Assembly (NCBI GenBank): GCA_903926075.1
Contig: CAIYHQ010000034.1
Coordinates: 1 to 64,000, forward strand
Direction of reading: 5' to 3'
Source of the DNA: an uncultured Methanomicrobiales archaeon
GTDB taxonomy: Archaea; Halobacteriota; Methanomicrobia; Methanomicrobiales; Methanospirillaceae
Length of the DNA: 64,000 nucleotides
The position numbers were made by a program, and so were the translations under genes. Below the pieces are notes generated by a model that made no database searches, was not told where the DNA came from, and saw nothing but the letters and a program-made list of their open reading frames with translations. This document shows positions 40,396 to 48,878 of the stretch, piece after piece; within the stretch, counting starts at the first letter, position 1, and each line of letters opens with the position of its first letter.

Positions 40396-42105
40396 GTGAA
40401 TTTGACACATGGAAATTGTGTAAAAAAAGGAATTCCAGGTATTGAAGAAAGGAAGCGAATAACTTCGGCAGCACTCGGAAATGAACCTGTAGATCTTATA
40501 TTTTCAAATTGTATTGTTTTTAATCCTTTTAGTTGTACCTGGGAGAAGACTTCGTTTGCAGTTAAAAACGGCATTGTTCTAGGTCCCGGTGATTATTTGA
40601 GGGGAAAAGTCGTCAACATGAGTGGTTCACGTGTTGTTCCAGGACTTATTGACTCCCATGTACATATCGAAAGTTCTCTTCTATCACCATGCGAGTATGC
40701 AAGGCTTGTATTTAAACACGGGACAACGACGGTAATTGCCGACCCACATGAGATTGCAAACGTTTTAGGAATCAGAGGGATTGAATTCATGTTGAACGAG
40801 GCTAAAAAAAGTCAGATTGATTACTTTTTTATGCTATCCTCCTGTGTACCTGCAACGCCACTTGATAAAGGCGGGGCAAATCTTAATTCGCAAGTCCTTT
40901 ATCCATTAAGTAAGGAACCCGAATTTCTAGGTCTTGCTGAAATGATGAATGTCCCAGGTGTACTGAATCTTGATAGTGAGGTCTGGAAAAAATTGGTTCT
41001 CTTCAGGCTAATGGATGGTCATGCCCCTCTATTGTGTGGAAAAGAATTAAATGCCTATATTATTGCCGGACCTGACAGTGACCATGAATGTACAGGTGAA
41101 GAGGAAGCCTGGGAAAAACTTAAAAAAGGAATGTTCATTTATTTAAGAGAGGGAGGGACTGAGAAAAACCTGAAATCTTTAATTCCGGTTGTAAATCCAT
41201 TCACTGTCTCGAGATGTTCATTTGCTTCTGATGATCGGCACATCGATACTTTAGTTAAAGATGGTCACATTGATGACTGTATAAGGAAATCAGTTCATTA
41301 TGGTCTTTCACTTGAACTTGCAATAAGGATGGCCACATTATCGGCATCTGAACGATTTTTACTATATGACAGGGGGGCAATAGCCCCTGGAAGGGTAGCA
41401 GATTTCTGTGTACTCGAAGACAGCCTTGAATTCCGTATACGTGAGACGTATAAAAGAGGGGTGAAAAGTGAGGCTGTACCCTCTCCTGAACCTGAATCTT
41501 TAAAATCAGTCTTCCTGACACGCCCTTCTCTTAAAGACCTGAATCTCCCTGCAGGTAAAGGCACAGCAAAAGTTATTGGCTTAGTTGAAGATCAAATCCT
41601 GACCCGTGTTTTCTATATAAATGTAGACAGCGACCTTATTCCTGATACGAAAGCAGATGTTCTGAAGGTAGTTGTCTGCAGCAGATATGAAAAAGGAAGG
41701 GTGGGAATAGCTCTTGTAAACGGGTTCGGACTTACAACAGGGGCAATTGCTTCAAGTGTGGCGCATGATTCGCATAATGTTATCTGTGTTGGTGTGGAGG
41801 ATGAAAGTATACTAACTGCAATTCATGCTGTATTAGAAAACGGTGGTGGATTAGCATCAGTGGGTAAGGCAATGACCTCAGTTTTGCCCCTTGAATGTGC
41901 AGGTCTTATGTCAGTGAGAAGATATGAAGTGGTTTCAGATCTAATGTGCGCTCTGGAAGAACATACAAAGTTATTGACCCCTTTGAAAAATCCATTTATG
42001 TATCTTTCTTTTCTATCCCTGACAGTAATACCCCAGATAAGAGTTACAGACCAGGGTCTGTTCTCATCAGAGGTGTGGGGCTATATTCCAATTTTTCTAA
42101 AATAA
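40396..42105 (+). CDS. ade: Adenine deaminase
   Basis: This amidohydrolase-superfamily enzyme converts adenine to hypoxanthine in purine salvage. The metal-binding DSHVHIESS motif, GTTTVIADPHEIANV, CVPATP and ASDDRH segments are present, and the C-terminal domain has TTGAIASSVAHDSHN. The start is GTG at 40396 with AGGAAGG directly upstream (40388-40394). The 569 residues match the family length. It is followed by the DUF47-PitA pair after a 49-base gap, probably a separate unit. Confidence 0.93.
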   Translation: MNLTHGNCVKKGIPGIEERKRITSAALGNEPVDLIFSNCIVFNPFSCTWEKTSFAVKNGIVLGPGDYLRGKVVNMSGSRVVPGLIDSHVHIESSLLSPCEYARLVFKHGTTTVIADPHEIANVLGIRGIEFMLNEAKKSQIDYFFMLSSCVPATPLDKGGANLNSQVLYPLSKEPEFLGLAEMMNVPGVLNLDSEVWKKLVLFRLMDGHAPLLCGKELNAYIIAGPDSDHECTGEEEAWEKLKKGMFIYLREGGTEKNLKSLIPVVNPFTVSRCSFASDDRHIDTLVKDGHIDDCIRKSVHYGLSLELAIRMATLSASERFLLYDRGAIAPGRVADFCVLEDSLEFRIRETYKRGVKSEAVPSPEPESLKSVFLTRPSLKDLNLPAGKGTAKVIGLVEDQILTRVFYINVDSDLIPDTKADVLKVVVCSRYEKGRVGIALVNGFGLTTGAIASSVAHDSHNVICVGVEDESILTAIHAVLENGGGLASVGKAMTSVLPLECAGLMSVRRYEVVSDLMCALEEHTKLLTPLKNPFMYLSFLSLTVIPQIRVTDQGLFSSEVWGYIPIFLK

Positions 42106-42154
42106 AAACCAATGCCTTTTTCTGTTGTTATATATCAATATTGAACTGAATACC

Positions 42155-42784
42155 GTGGGTTTGAAAGAGTGGATCATCCCGCAGGACAAGGTTTTTTTTG
42201 ACCTTCTTGAGTCATTGGCTGCATTAGTTGTGAGTGGATCTGAAGAGCTCCTGAGTCTGATGCAGAATTATGAGAAACTTTCTGAGAAAGTTCAACAAAT
42301 AAAGGACATAGAGCATGAAGCTGACCTTGTTTCACATCGCATTTATGAACACCTCAACCTGACATTTATCACACCTATTGAACCTGAAGAGATATCACGG
42401 CTTGCATCAGCCCTTGATGATATTATGGACTATATCAATTCTTCAACACGAAAAATGCAAAATTATGAGATTAAATCTTCAGATGATGCAATGCTTGAAT
42501 TTTCAAAGATTATCAGACAATCTGTCATTGAGTTGTATGACGCCGTGAAAGCTATACGATCTTTTCGTAACCCTCACCTGATTGAAGAACATTGCATTGA
42601 AGTCAACAGACTGGAAAATCTTGCGGATGAGTTACTTGCGCGGACAATATCAGAGTTGTTCAAATCAAATGAACCCATGCTCGTAATAAAGCTCAAGGAT
42701 ATCTATGAGTGTCTTGAAGTAGCCACCGATAAATGTGAGGATGTCGCAAATGTCCTTTCGAATATTGCAATAAGGCACTCCTGA
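42155..42784 (+). CDS. DUF47 family PhoU-like phosphate transport accessory protein
   Basis: The all-helical protein (about 209 residues from the GTG at 42155) belongs to the DUF47/PhoU-related family: IKDIEHEADLVSHRIYEHLN and the second metal-ligand helix VNRLENLADELL, with ATDKCEDVANVLSNIAIRHS at the end. Such proteins are encoded with Pit-type phosphate permeases and are thought to regulate them. The upstream part of the frame (to TTG 42125) has no family similarity, so I prefer GTG 42155 or TTG 42161. The stop is five bases before pitA. Confidence 0.88.
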   Translation: MGLKEWIIPQDKVFFDLLESLAALVVSGSEELLSLMQNYEKLSEKVQQIKDIEHEADLVSHRIYEHLNLTFITPIEPEEISRLASALDDIMDYINSSTRKMQNYEIKSSDDAMLEFSKIIRQSVIELYDAVKAIRSFRNPHLIEEHCIEVNRLENLADELLARTISELFKSNEPMLVIKLKDIYECLEVATDKCEDVANVLSNIAIRHS

Positions 42785-42789
42785 AATTT

Positions 42790-43971
42790 ATGGAATTAAT
42801 TCTTTTATTGGGAATTTTTGTAGCACTTGTTTTCAATTTCATGAATGGCCTCCACGATGCTGCAAATTCCATAGCAACAATCGTGGGGACGCGAGTACTC
42901 TCTCCTCTTAAAGCAGTCACACTTGCTGCTTTTTGCAACCTGATTGGTCCGTTATTTTTTACCACCGCCATTGCAAAAACCATCGGACAAGGCATAATCA
43001 TACCAACGAGCATCACAGTCACAGTAATTATTGCCGGCATTACTATTGCAATCCTCTGGGTTCTTTTCACAGCATGGATAGGCATCCCGATTTCGTCGAC
43101 CCATGCAATGATTGGTGGCCTTATTGGTTCAGCAGTTGCTTTTGGGGGGTTTTCTGTGCTTGTACTTCCCTCAATTGCAATGGTAGAAGGGCTGATAGTT
43201 TCAGTCCTCGCGGGTGCGGTTATGGGAATGATTATTGGGATTCTCCTGGTTTTTTTCTTTCAAATGGCTGAATATAAAGAATATGCACAGATGGGGGGTA
43301 TTTTTGGGGGAATCCTCATTGTGCCTATAGTTATCATATTGCACCTTGTTTCAATTAGCGGTCTTCTTGCTATTGCAGTTTTTATTGTAGTCTCACCAAT
43401 GCTTGGATTTACCGCAGCATATCTGATATGTCTTGCAGTAACCCGCCTATTTCGGGATAAAGAACAAAAGCGGATGAACAGACACTTCCGCCACCTCCAG
43501 ATTCTGTCAGCTTCTTTTTACAGCATTGGCCATGGGAGTAACGATGCCCAGCATGCGATGGGAATAATTACCGCAATGCTATTTTCAGCCGGACTTATTA
43601 CAGATTTTACAATTCCATTATGGGTCATACTTCTTTCTTGTGCTGCGATGTCACTTGGGACTCTGACTGGTGGGTGGAAGATAGTCGAGACTATGGCAAA
43701 GAAGATAACTAAAATCCGTCCGTATCAGGGATTTTGCGCAGAGACAGGTGGTGGTGTTGTACTCTCTTTTGTAACGATGATGGGTGTTCCTGTGTCAAGC
43801 ACCCATGCAATAAACGGGGCCATTACTGGAGTAGGTGCTATTAACGGTTATTCAGCAGTTCAGTGGGGCATGGTAAGGAGAATTGTCACAGCATGGATAA
43901 TTACAATCCCCCTTACTGCAATATCAGCATACGCAGTGGTCGCTCTTATTGAAGTATTTCTCGCTCAATAA
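42790..43971 (+). CDS. pitA: Inorganic phosphate transporter, PiT family
   Basis: This integral membrane phosphate symporter has about ten hydrophobic segments. The duplicated PiT signature is present: FNFMNGLHDAANSIATIVGTRVLSP near the N-terminus (seen as GLHDAANSIAT) and SIGHGSNDAQHAMGI in the second half. The repeated ISSTHAMIGG and VSSTHAINGA motifs are also present. Length 393 residues. Forms an operon with the DUF47 gene. Substrate phosphate is by family assignment; sulfate-transporting relatives exist. Confidence 0.92.
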   Translation: MELILLLGIFVALVFNFMNGLHDAANSIATIVGTRVLSPLKAVTLAAFCNLIGPLFFTTAIAKTIGQGIIIPTSITVTVIIAGITIAILWVLFTAWIGIPISSTHAMIGGLIGSAVAFGGFSVLVLPSIAMVEGLIVSVLAGAVMGMIIGILLVFFFQMAEYKEYAQMGGIFGGILIVPIVIILHLVSISGLLAIAVFIVVSPMLGFTAAYLICLAVTRLFRDKEQKRMNRHFRHLQILSASFYSIGHGSNDAQHAMGIITAMLFSAGLITDFTIPLWVILLSCAAMSLGTLTGGWKIVETMAKKITKIRPYQGFCAETGGGVVLSFVTMMGVPVSSTHAINGAITGVGAINGYSAVQWGMVRRIVTAWIITIPLTAISAYAVVALIEVFLAQ

Positions 43972-43985
43972 TCTTCTTCACAGGA

Positions 43986-45014
43986 TCATTTGTTAAATTG
44001 AAACTCATTCTCATGAATTTTATTTTCGCGAATTCGAGTTATTTCCCATGCCTGCTGGATGTTTCGAAATCCAAGTGTTGTTAACTGCTCGATTATGCAT
44101 TCAAGTAAATAGACCAGTCTTGAAAAATCATTTTCCGAATATTGAACGATTTTGGGCAAAAACGATGCAGTTTCTTCTTCATCGGCTCCAATCTTTCTTA
44201 AAAAATTTTTCATTTTGTCCATACTAAATTCACAGTTCATTACATGCTCAATGAACCAGTCTGCAATACAGTAATCACCTACATTTATTGCTACCCGTGC
44301 ATTGAAAAAACATCCATCCATCCACAACTTGATAGATGATTTTGTTTTTTTCTCTTCGAGAAGGGATTTCATCGCATTTTTTACTTCTTCCTGCCCCTTC
44401 TCTTTAACTTCAATTATTTTTACAAAGAGATCTGAAGGGTTGCTCCTTGTTGTTATCATAACCCCGTCAGGTGTCATGATTACAGATGAAATGCCAGTGG
44501 CATATGAGAAAGCGTCCTGTAAAACCTGAATTTTATTTCTATCAAATAAATCATCAAAAGAGAGTGATGTTAAATCGGCTGGTGGCCGTGTAAGGATATC
44601 AATTCGCTTTTTTAAGGTATCCTCAGCCCTTTTTCTCCTTACAGCCTGTTGAATTTTTGACCCAAGCTCGAAAAACTGGGCAATCGGGTCTCCTCCTTTT
44701 TGGAGATAAAAATCAGCACCATTGTTAAGGGCCTCTATTACCACAGATTCCCTTCCTTTCCCTGTAAATAATATAAAAGGGATATCGTTTCTTTGTCCCC
44801 TAAGATATCTCAGGAACTGAATGCCATCCATATCAGGCATCTGATAATCTGAAACTACAGCTTCAAAATAACTATCACGTAAGAGATTAATTCCATCATC
44901 TGCCGATTCTGCGACCGTCACCTCAAAATCACCAGACCTTTCGAGAAAAAGCTTTCCTATGCCTAGAAGTGTCCTGTCATCATCAACATATAAAACTGGA
45001 ATCACGGAAATCAC
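43986..45014 (-). CDS. Receiver domain plus PocR-like sensory domain
   Basis: The receiver (1-125) has VDDD, phospho-acceptor D56 in SDYQMPDMDG and the FTGKGRESV signature with EALNNGADFYLQKGG. After a short linker the segment LSFDDLFDRNKIQVLQDAFSYATG with ITTRSNPSD and IADWFIEHV matches the PocR sensory domain. PocR domains often use cysteines for ligands; most of these are replaced here, leaving one in WMDGCFF. No kinase or DNA-binding output is present. It shares the minus strand with the PsiE-like gene, 63 bases upstream of it. Confidence 0.78.
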   Translation of the reverse strand: MISVIPVLYVDDDRTLLGIGKLFLERSGDFEVTVAESADDGINLLRDSYFEAVVSDYQMPDMDGIQFLRYLRGQRNDIPFILFTGKGRESVVIEALNNGADFYLQKGGDPIAQFFELGSKIQQAVRRKRAEDTLKKRIDILTRPPADLTSLSFDDLFDRNKIQVLQDAFSYATGISSVIMTPDGVMITTRSNPSDLFVKIIEVKEKGQEEVKNAMKSLLEEKKTKSSIKLWMDGCFFNARVAINVGDYCIADWFIEHVMNCEFSMDKMKNFLRKIGADEEETASFLPKIVQYSENDFSRLVYLLECIIEQLTTLGFRNIQQAWEITRIRENKIHENEFQFNK

Positions 45015-45077
45015 AGGTTTTCATTTACTCGTATAATAAAATTTTCCTTTGCTCTGATTTTTTATTGTATAAAAAAA

Positions 45078-45491
45078 TTAAGTTTGTTTATTAATATTAA
45101 CTGTTTTAATGAGATAATAAGACACTGCAAGTGCGATAATTATAATGCCTATCCCTATCATTTCAGTTTCATTGCCCCCGGCGAGATCCAATAAAATTAC
45201 TTTTCGTGCAACTGCAATTATTGCGAGGAGGACAATAATCTCAACATGGATCTCACGCTGAGTAATATATGCCTTAATCGAATCTAAAAGTTCAATTCCG
45301 ATTATTACAAGAAGAAAATACCCAAAAAGAGTTAACATCTCCGAATTGGTTAATTCAAAAACCGAATTTACAACCACAGACTGGAACAGCATATAGATAA
45401 GTTCAATTACTGAAAAACCTATCATTACTGCAAGGAGGCAAATCAGGACGTAATAAATGATTTTTTCATATATTTCAAGGTACTTGAACAT
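45078..45491 (-). CDS. PsiE-family membrane protein
   Basis: The 137-residue protein has four hydrophobic segments (about 12-40, 55-75, 85-100, 112-130) and resembles PsiE (phosphate-starvation-inducible E): IELLDSIKAYITQREIHVEIIVLLAIIAVARKVILLD, seen as the blocks LLDSIKAYI and REIHVEIIVLLAIIAVARK. The biochemical function of PsiE is unknown. Its nearness to the PitA/DUF47 genes is suggestive of a phosphate link. It may be co-transcribed with the downstream receiver-PocR gene. Confidence 0.8.
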   Translation of the reverse strand: MFKYLEIYEKIIYYVLICLLAVMIGFSVIELIYMLFQSVVVNSVFELTNSEMLTLFGYFLLVIIGIELLDSIKAYITQREIHVEIIVLLAIIAVARKVILLDLAGGNETEMIGIGIIIIALAVSYYLIKTVNINKQT

Positions 45492-45628
45492 TTAATTGCC
45501 TAATTATTGTTGGGATGAATCTACTAATAATGAATCGGATCTCTTCTCGCCTTCATATAAACCCTTTGAGCACTAGTCAAAATGTCCAGATGAAAATACA
45601 TATTATCCGGAAAAGCGAAATGCTATTT

Positions 45629-46186
45629 ATGAAAACATTGCCACGTATTGTAATCAGTACACTTGTTTTTTTTACACTAATCTTAAGTGTTCAGGTTTTG
45701 GGCTACTCCGCTTTTCAGGTAAGTGAAAACGCGACAACCCCTCAAACAGTCACATTTGCACTCATTTCAACTCCACCTTCCGGAAGTAGTGTCACCTCTA
45801 TCCACTATGATTTTGGCGATGGTACGAGTTCCTCTAAAGAAAGTCCTGTACATGTATATGCAAAACCCGGAAAATATTCACCTTCACTAACAATTGTCTG
45901 GTCAGACAGTGTAGGTAATATTTACACCACGAAGACGACCATGACTCTTGTAATAGGGAATGTAATTGTACCTCCAAGTTTATCACCAATAAAAACAATC
46001 GCCCCAACATTAATTGTTACTCCAGGTTTAGTAGCAATGCCCCACTATGTAGCTACACCATACCGGACATTCAGTTCGCTTCCTACAAACCTTACGCCAC
46101 TTACCAGGTCATATCCAGCTGTAACGTTTCCCGAAATGAATTATGAAACACCAAACCTTAACCTGACATCCAATGGCATTCTCTAA
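45629..46186 (+). CDS. Secreted PKD-domain protein
   Basis: The protein has an N-terminal signal segment (KTLPRIVISTLVFFTLILSV) when started at ATG 45629, and a PKD domain (about residues 35-115 of that form) with the hallmark SIHYDFGDGTSSSKESPVHVYAKPG (seen as YDFGDGTSS). A proline-, serine- and threonine-rich tail follows. PKD domains mediate protein-protein contacts at the archaeal cell surface. The open frame extends upstream to 45515, but that part contains no signal-like start, so I prefer 45629. There is no C-terminal anchor. Confidence 0.7.
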   Translation: MKTLPRIVISTLVFFTLILSVQVLGYSAFQVSENATTPQTVTFALISTPPSGSSVTSIHYDFGDGTSSSKESPVHVYAKPGKYSPSLTIVWSDSVGNIYTTKTTMTLVIGNVIVPPSLSPIKTIAPTLIVTPGLVAMPHYVATPYRTFSSLPTNLTPLTRSYPAVTFPEMNYETPNLNLTSNGIL

Positions 46187-46304
46187 TTCCCTATAAAGGA
46201 CAGCTTTAACCCCTTTTTTTGCCTTACTCTCTCGTTTTGATACTCTAATATTTGAGATAAATTAAATATATTATTATATAAGCAGACCAAGGGATATTCA
46301 ATAT

Positions 46305-46406
46305 ATGAAGATTATTTTAACAGAAGAAAGGGTTGTAATTCTAACATTCTTACTTTTCTTCTGTGTATTATTATTATTCTGGTTTTACTCTAAAATAACT
46401 CCATAA
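46305..46406 (+). CDS. Possible 33-residue membrane peptide
   Basis: An ATG at 46305 opens a 33-codon frame: a short polar head (MKIILTEER), a strongly hydrophobic stretch of about 20 residues (VVILTFLLFF onwards) and a short basic end (YSKITP). An AT-rich TATA-like element (AAATATATTA near 46265-46274) and GGGA upstream support expression, but the evidence is weak. It may be a small single-pass membrane protein or chance. Confidence 0.35.
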   Translation: MKIILTEERVVILTFLLFFCVLLLFWFYSKITP

Positions 46407-46476
46407 AATAATTTTTTAAAAAAAGAGAAAAGAAAGAAAAAAATAGTTAGCAGTTACTAGTGTAAAAGGGTATTTC

Positions 46477-47052
46477 TTGTCATACTGTTACAATTGTGGA
46501 ACCGAACTTAAAGATTTTGTCAGTGTTTGCCCCGAGTGTGGTACAGATCTATCAGCATTTCTTCCAATATTCATGCGCGAAATAAAGACTGATGTTATTA
46601 CGAATCGTCACGAAAAAAGTTTATTAGGGGATAATACCCACATAAAAATGCCAGAAGTGGATTTTGATCTTTCTGACCTCGATTTAAGTCCTCTAAAGTC
46701 AGTCTCCCAGCAAGAATCTATTAATCCAGTCATTCCACTTGTTGCCTCACTTGCAGTATCCGGACTTGGACAGTGTCTTAATGGAGAACCAGTAAAAGGG
46801 ATATTTTTTGTTATAGGGTTTTTATTAATGTACCTGCCTGCGAATTTCAAGTATCCTCCCCTTTATATTCTTGCGTTTGCGGTTCAGGCCGGCGGAGGTC
46901 TTCATGCATACATCCATAGTCGAAAAGTGAATGCCGGGCTCATCAAGCCGAAACACGTGGCGATGCGGACTGTTATTCTCTATGTTATTGGATACATTGC
47001 AATATTCATCAGTCTGTTTTCAATGAGTGTTATGCTAATTGCAGTCTTTTAA
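46477..47052 (+). CDS. Zinc-ribbon membrane protein
   Basis: The 191-residue protein starts at TTG 46477 with a zinc ribbon (C4, C7, C18, C21: CYNCG and CPECG). A polar linker and a C-terminal membrane part with about three hydrophobic segments (from about residue 85: VIPLVASLAVSGLGQ, FFVIGFLLMYL, VILYVIGYIAIF) follow. The SGLGQCLNGEPVKG segment resembles the SGLGQ-Y-x-G motif of small TM2/DUF5683-like proteins. Function unknown. Confidence 0.7.
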   Translation: MSYCYNCGTELKDFVSVCPECGTDLSAFLPIFMREIKTDVITNRHEKSLLGDNTHIKMPEVDFDLSDLDLSPLKSVSQQESINPVIPLVASLAVSGLGQCLNGEPVKGIFFVIGFLLMYLPANFKYPPLYILAFAVQAGGGLHAYIHSRKVNAGLIKPKHVAMRTVILYVIGYIAIFISLFSMSVMLIAVF

Positions 47053-47155
47053 TGACTTTGTCTATTGAAATAATTCCCTCTGTGAATAACCATTTTTAAA
47101 TCCTGATAATAGATATAAATTTTTTTAGGATAACAACGCTAACGGTAAGGTACAT

Positions 47156-48868
47156 ATGAATTCGTATTTGAAGCATCTTTTTTATTTCATCACAATTATT
47201 CTCGTCACCCTTTGCATTGCTTCATTTACGGTTATTGGAAGTGTGAATAAAAATATCACTGACGTATCTATTGATACACCCACCATTAATTCATCAGTTA
47301 CGCAGGAATTGCAAAATTCATTAACAACAAAAAACTCCTCCTCTTTTACAGATAATACACCAACAGACACAATTCAGCCAACCGAAATCCCACCTGGGAC
47401 AATTGATCCTGGTAATACTGTCAAAAATTTTCAGACCCTGCCTACCGTGACCCAGTCGGACCTAAATATCATTGAAACAGAAAACCTGACTTTGACTGTA
47501 TCTGAAGTTGATCCAACACGCGAGACCACACTTACACCCGAAGGTGGTAATAATCAATCCTCAATCATTCCAGGCACCCGAAATGCAAATCAGACCACAA
47601 AGGTAAGGACAGTTCCAACTGTACCTTTAAAGCCAAATATAGCCGCAAATGTTACCAAAATCTGGTCCCCTACCCCCATAGCCACCCCAAGTGCAATAAG
47701 ATCAATTATTGTGAATCCAGTTGTTGAAGATGCTACTTACCCTGAAACAACAAAAGACCTGGCTGATTTAGCCAATAATTACATTACCCAGACTGAAAAA
47801 AGTCCAGATTTATGGACAATCGAGCCCGAAACTCCAACGGCTATAGAGACAATCAGTAACCTTACAGATCCCGATGTCTGGTATGACCGTGGCCTCCTTC
47901 TCGAGAAGGAAGGAAAGTATGAAGAAGCAATTTTAGCTTACGACAATGCACTGGCTATCGACCCTGCTTATGTTGAGGCATGGTTCCAGAAAGGGTTGAC
48001 ACTTGAAAAACTGGGCAGAGATGACGAAGCTCTCATAGCCTATAATACAACGCTTGATCTTAACCCTCTCTATAAAGGGGCTCTTGATAACCGGAATCTT
48101 CTTATGAAGAATCTGATTGCAGTACAGACGACAATAAGTAGCAATCTTACCAGTTCAAATGAGTCTGCCGGAGACGAAGGTGGATATCCATGGATTTATC
48201 TGGTTTTTGGTGGTGTCTCGGTTGGTATCTTCCTTGCTCTCCTTATTCTCCTTAAATTTGGTATAGGGAGCGGAAATGTTTATAAAAAACCGTCATTGGA
48301 AAAAACCAGAGGTAAGTATACAGAATACGAGACCAGGGAAAAGAGCTCCTCATATATTAGAGAACCCAGAAAGATCGATATTTATGAGATAAAGAACGAG
48401 ATACTCACAGATTCAACTGTTGATCCCAAAGTGTTTGAAAATGTTCTTACAATTGCAATTGAACTTGGACGTGAAGGGAGAGAAGGGAAATCAGTCGGGA
48501 CTTCATTTATTATTGGCGACTCTGAAAATGTACTTCTGAAATCCAAACAACTTATTTTGAATCCTTTTGAGGGCCATCATAAAGCTAAAAGGTCTATCCA
48601 TAAAGGAGACCTAAAAGAAAATATCAAGGAACTGGCTCAGCTTGATGGTGCATTTGTGATAAGCGATGATGGCACTGTCGAAGCGGCCGGGCGATATATT
48701 ACAATAGATACATCAGATGTGAAATTACCTCGTGGTTTTGGCACACGACATGCATCGATTGCCGCGATATCGAAAGCAACAAAAGCAATAGGAATTGTTC
48801 TTTCTCAAAGTGGTGGAACTATCTCTATATTTAAAGATGGAGAGATGAAGAAAAAAATCAGGTATTAA
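47156..48868 (+). CDS. Membrane TPR protein with diadenylate cyclase (DisA_N/DAC) domain
   Basis: The 570-residue protein has an N-terminal membrane segment (about 9-29), a Thr/Ser/Pro-rich stretch with NxS/T sites (30-235), two TPR units (about 240-310: WYDRGLLLEKEGKYEEAILAYD), a second membrane segment (about 345-367) and a C-terminal DAC domain (about 410-570). The DAC hallmarks are VGTSFIIGD, NPFEGH, D497-G-A and G529-T-R-H. The third position of the usual RHR motif is Ala (A533). DAC enzymes condense two ATP to c-di-AMP. The predicted topology puts TPRs outside and the cyclase inside, so it may be a surface receptor controlling c-di-AMP, a regulator of osmolyte and potassium balance. Topology and activity are inferred. 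Confidence 0.82.
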   Translation: MNSYLKHLFYFITIILVTLCIASFTVIGSVNKNITDVSIDTPTINSSVTQELQNSLTTKNSSSFTDNTPTDTIQPTEIPPGTIDPGNTVKNFQTLPTVTQSDLNIIETENLTLTVSEVDPTRETTLTPEGGNNQSSIIPGTRNANQTTKVRTVPTVPLKPNIAANVTKIWSPTPIATPSAIRSIIVNPVVEDATYPETTKDLADLANNYITQTEKSPDLWTIEPETPTAIETISNLTDPDVWYDRGLLLEKEGKYEEAILAYDNALAIDPAYVEAWFQKGLTLEKLGRDDEALIAYNTTLDLNPLYKGALDNRNLLMKNLIAVQTTISSNLTSSNESAGDEGGYPWIYLVFGGVSVGIFLALLILLKFGIGSGNVYKKPSLEKTRGKYTEYETREKSSSYIREPRKIDIYEIKNEILTDSTVDPKVFENVLTIAIELGREGREGKSVGTSFIIGDSENVLLKSKQLILNPFEGHHKAKRSIHKGDLKENIKELAQLDGAFVISDDGTVEAAGRYITIDTSDVKLPRGFGTRHASIAAISKATKAIGIVLSQSGGTISIFKDGEMKKKIRY

Positions 48869-48878
48869 CTGAAAGTAT

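Noticed and set aside
42125-42154. Upstream TTG start for the DUF47 protein
   Set aside because: The extra N-terminal residues have no family similarity and no ribosome site; GTG 42155 is preferred.
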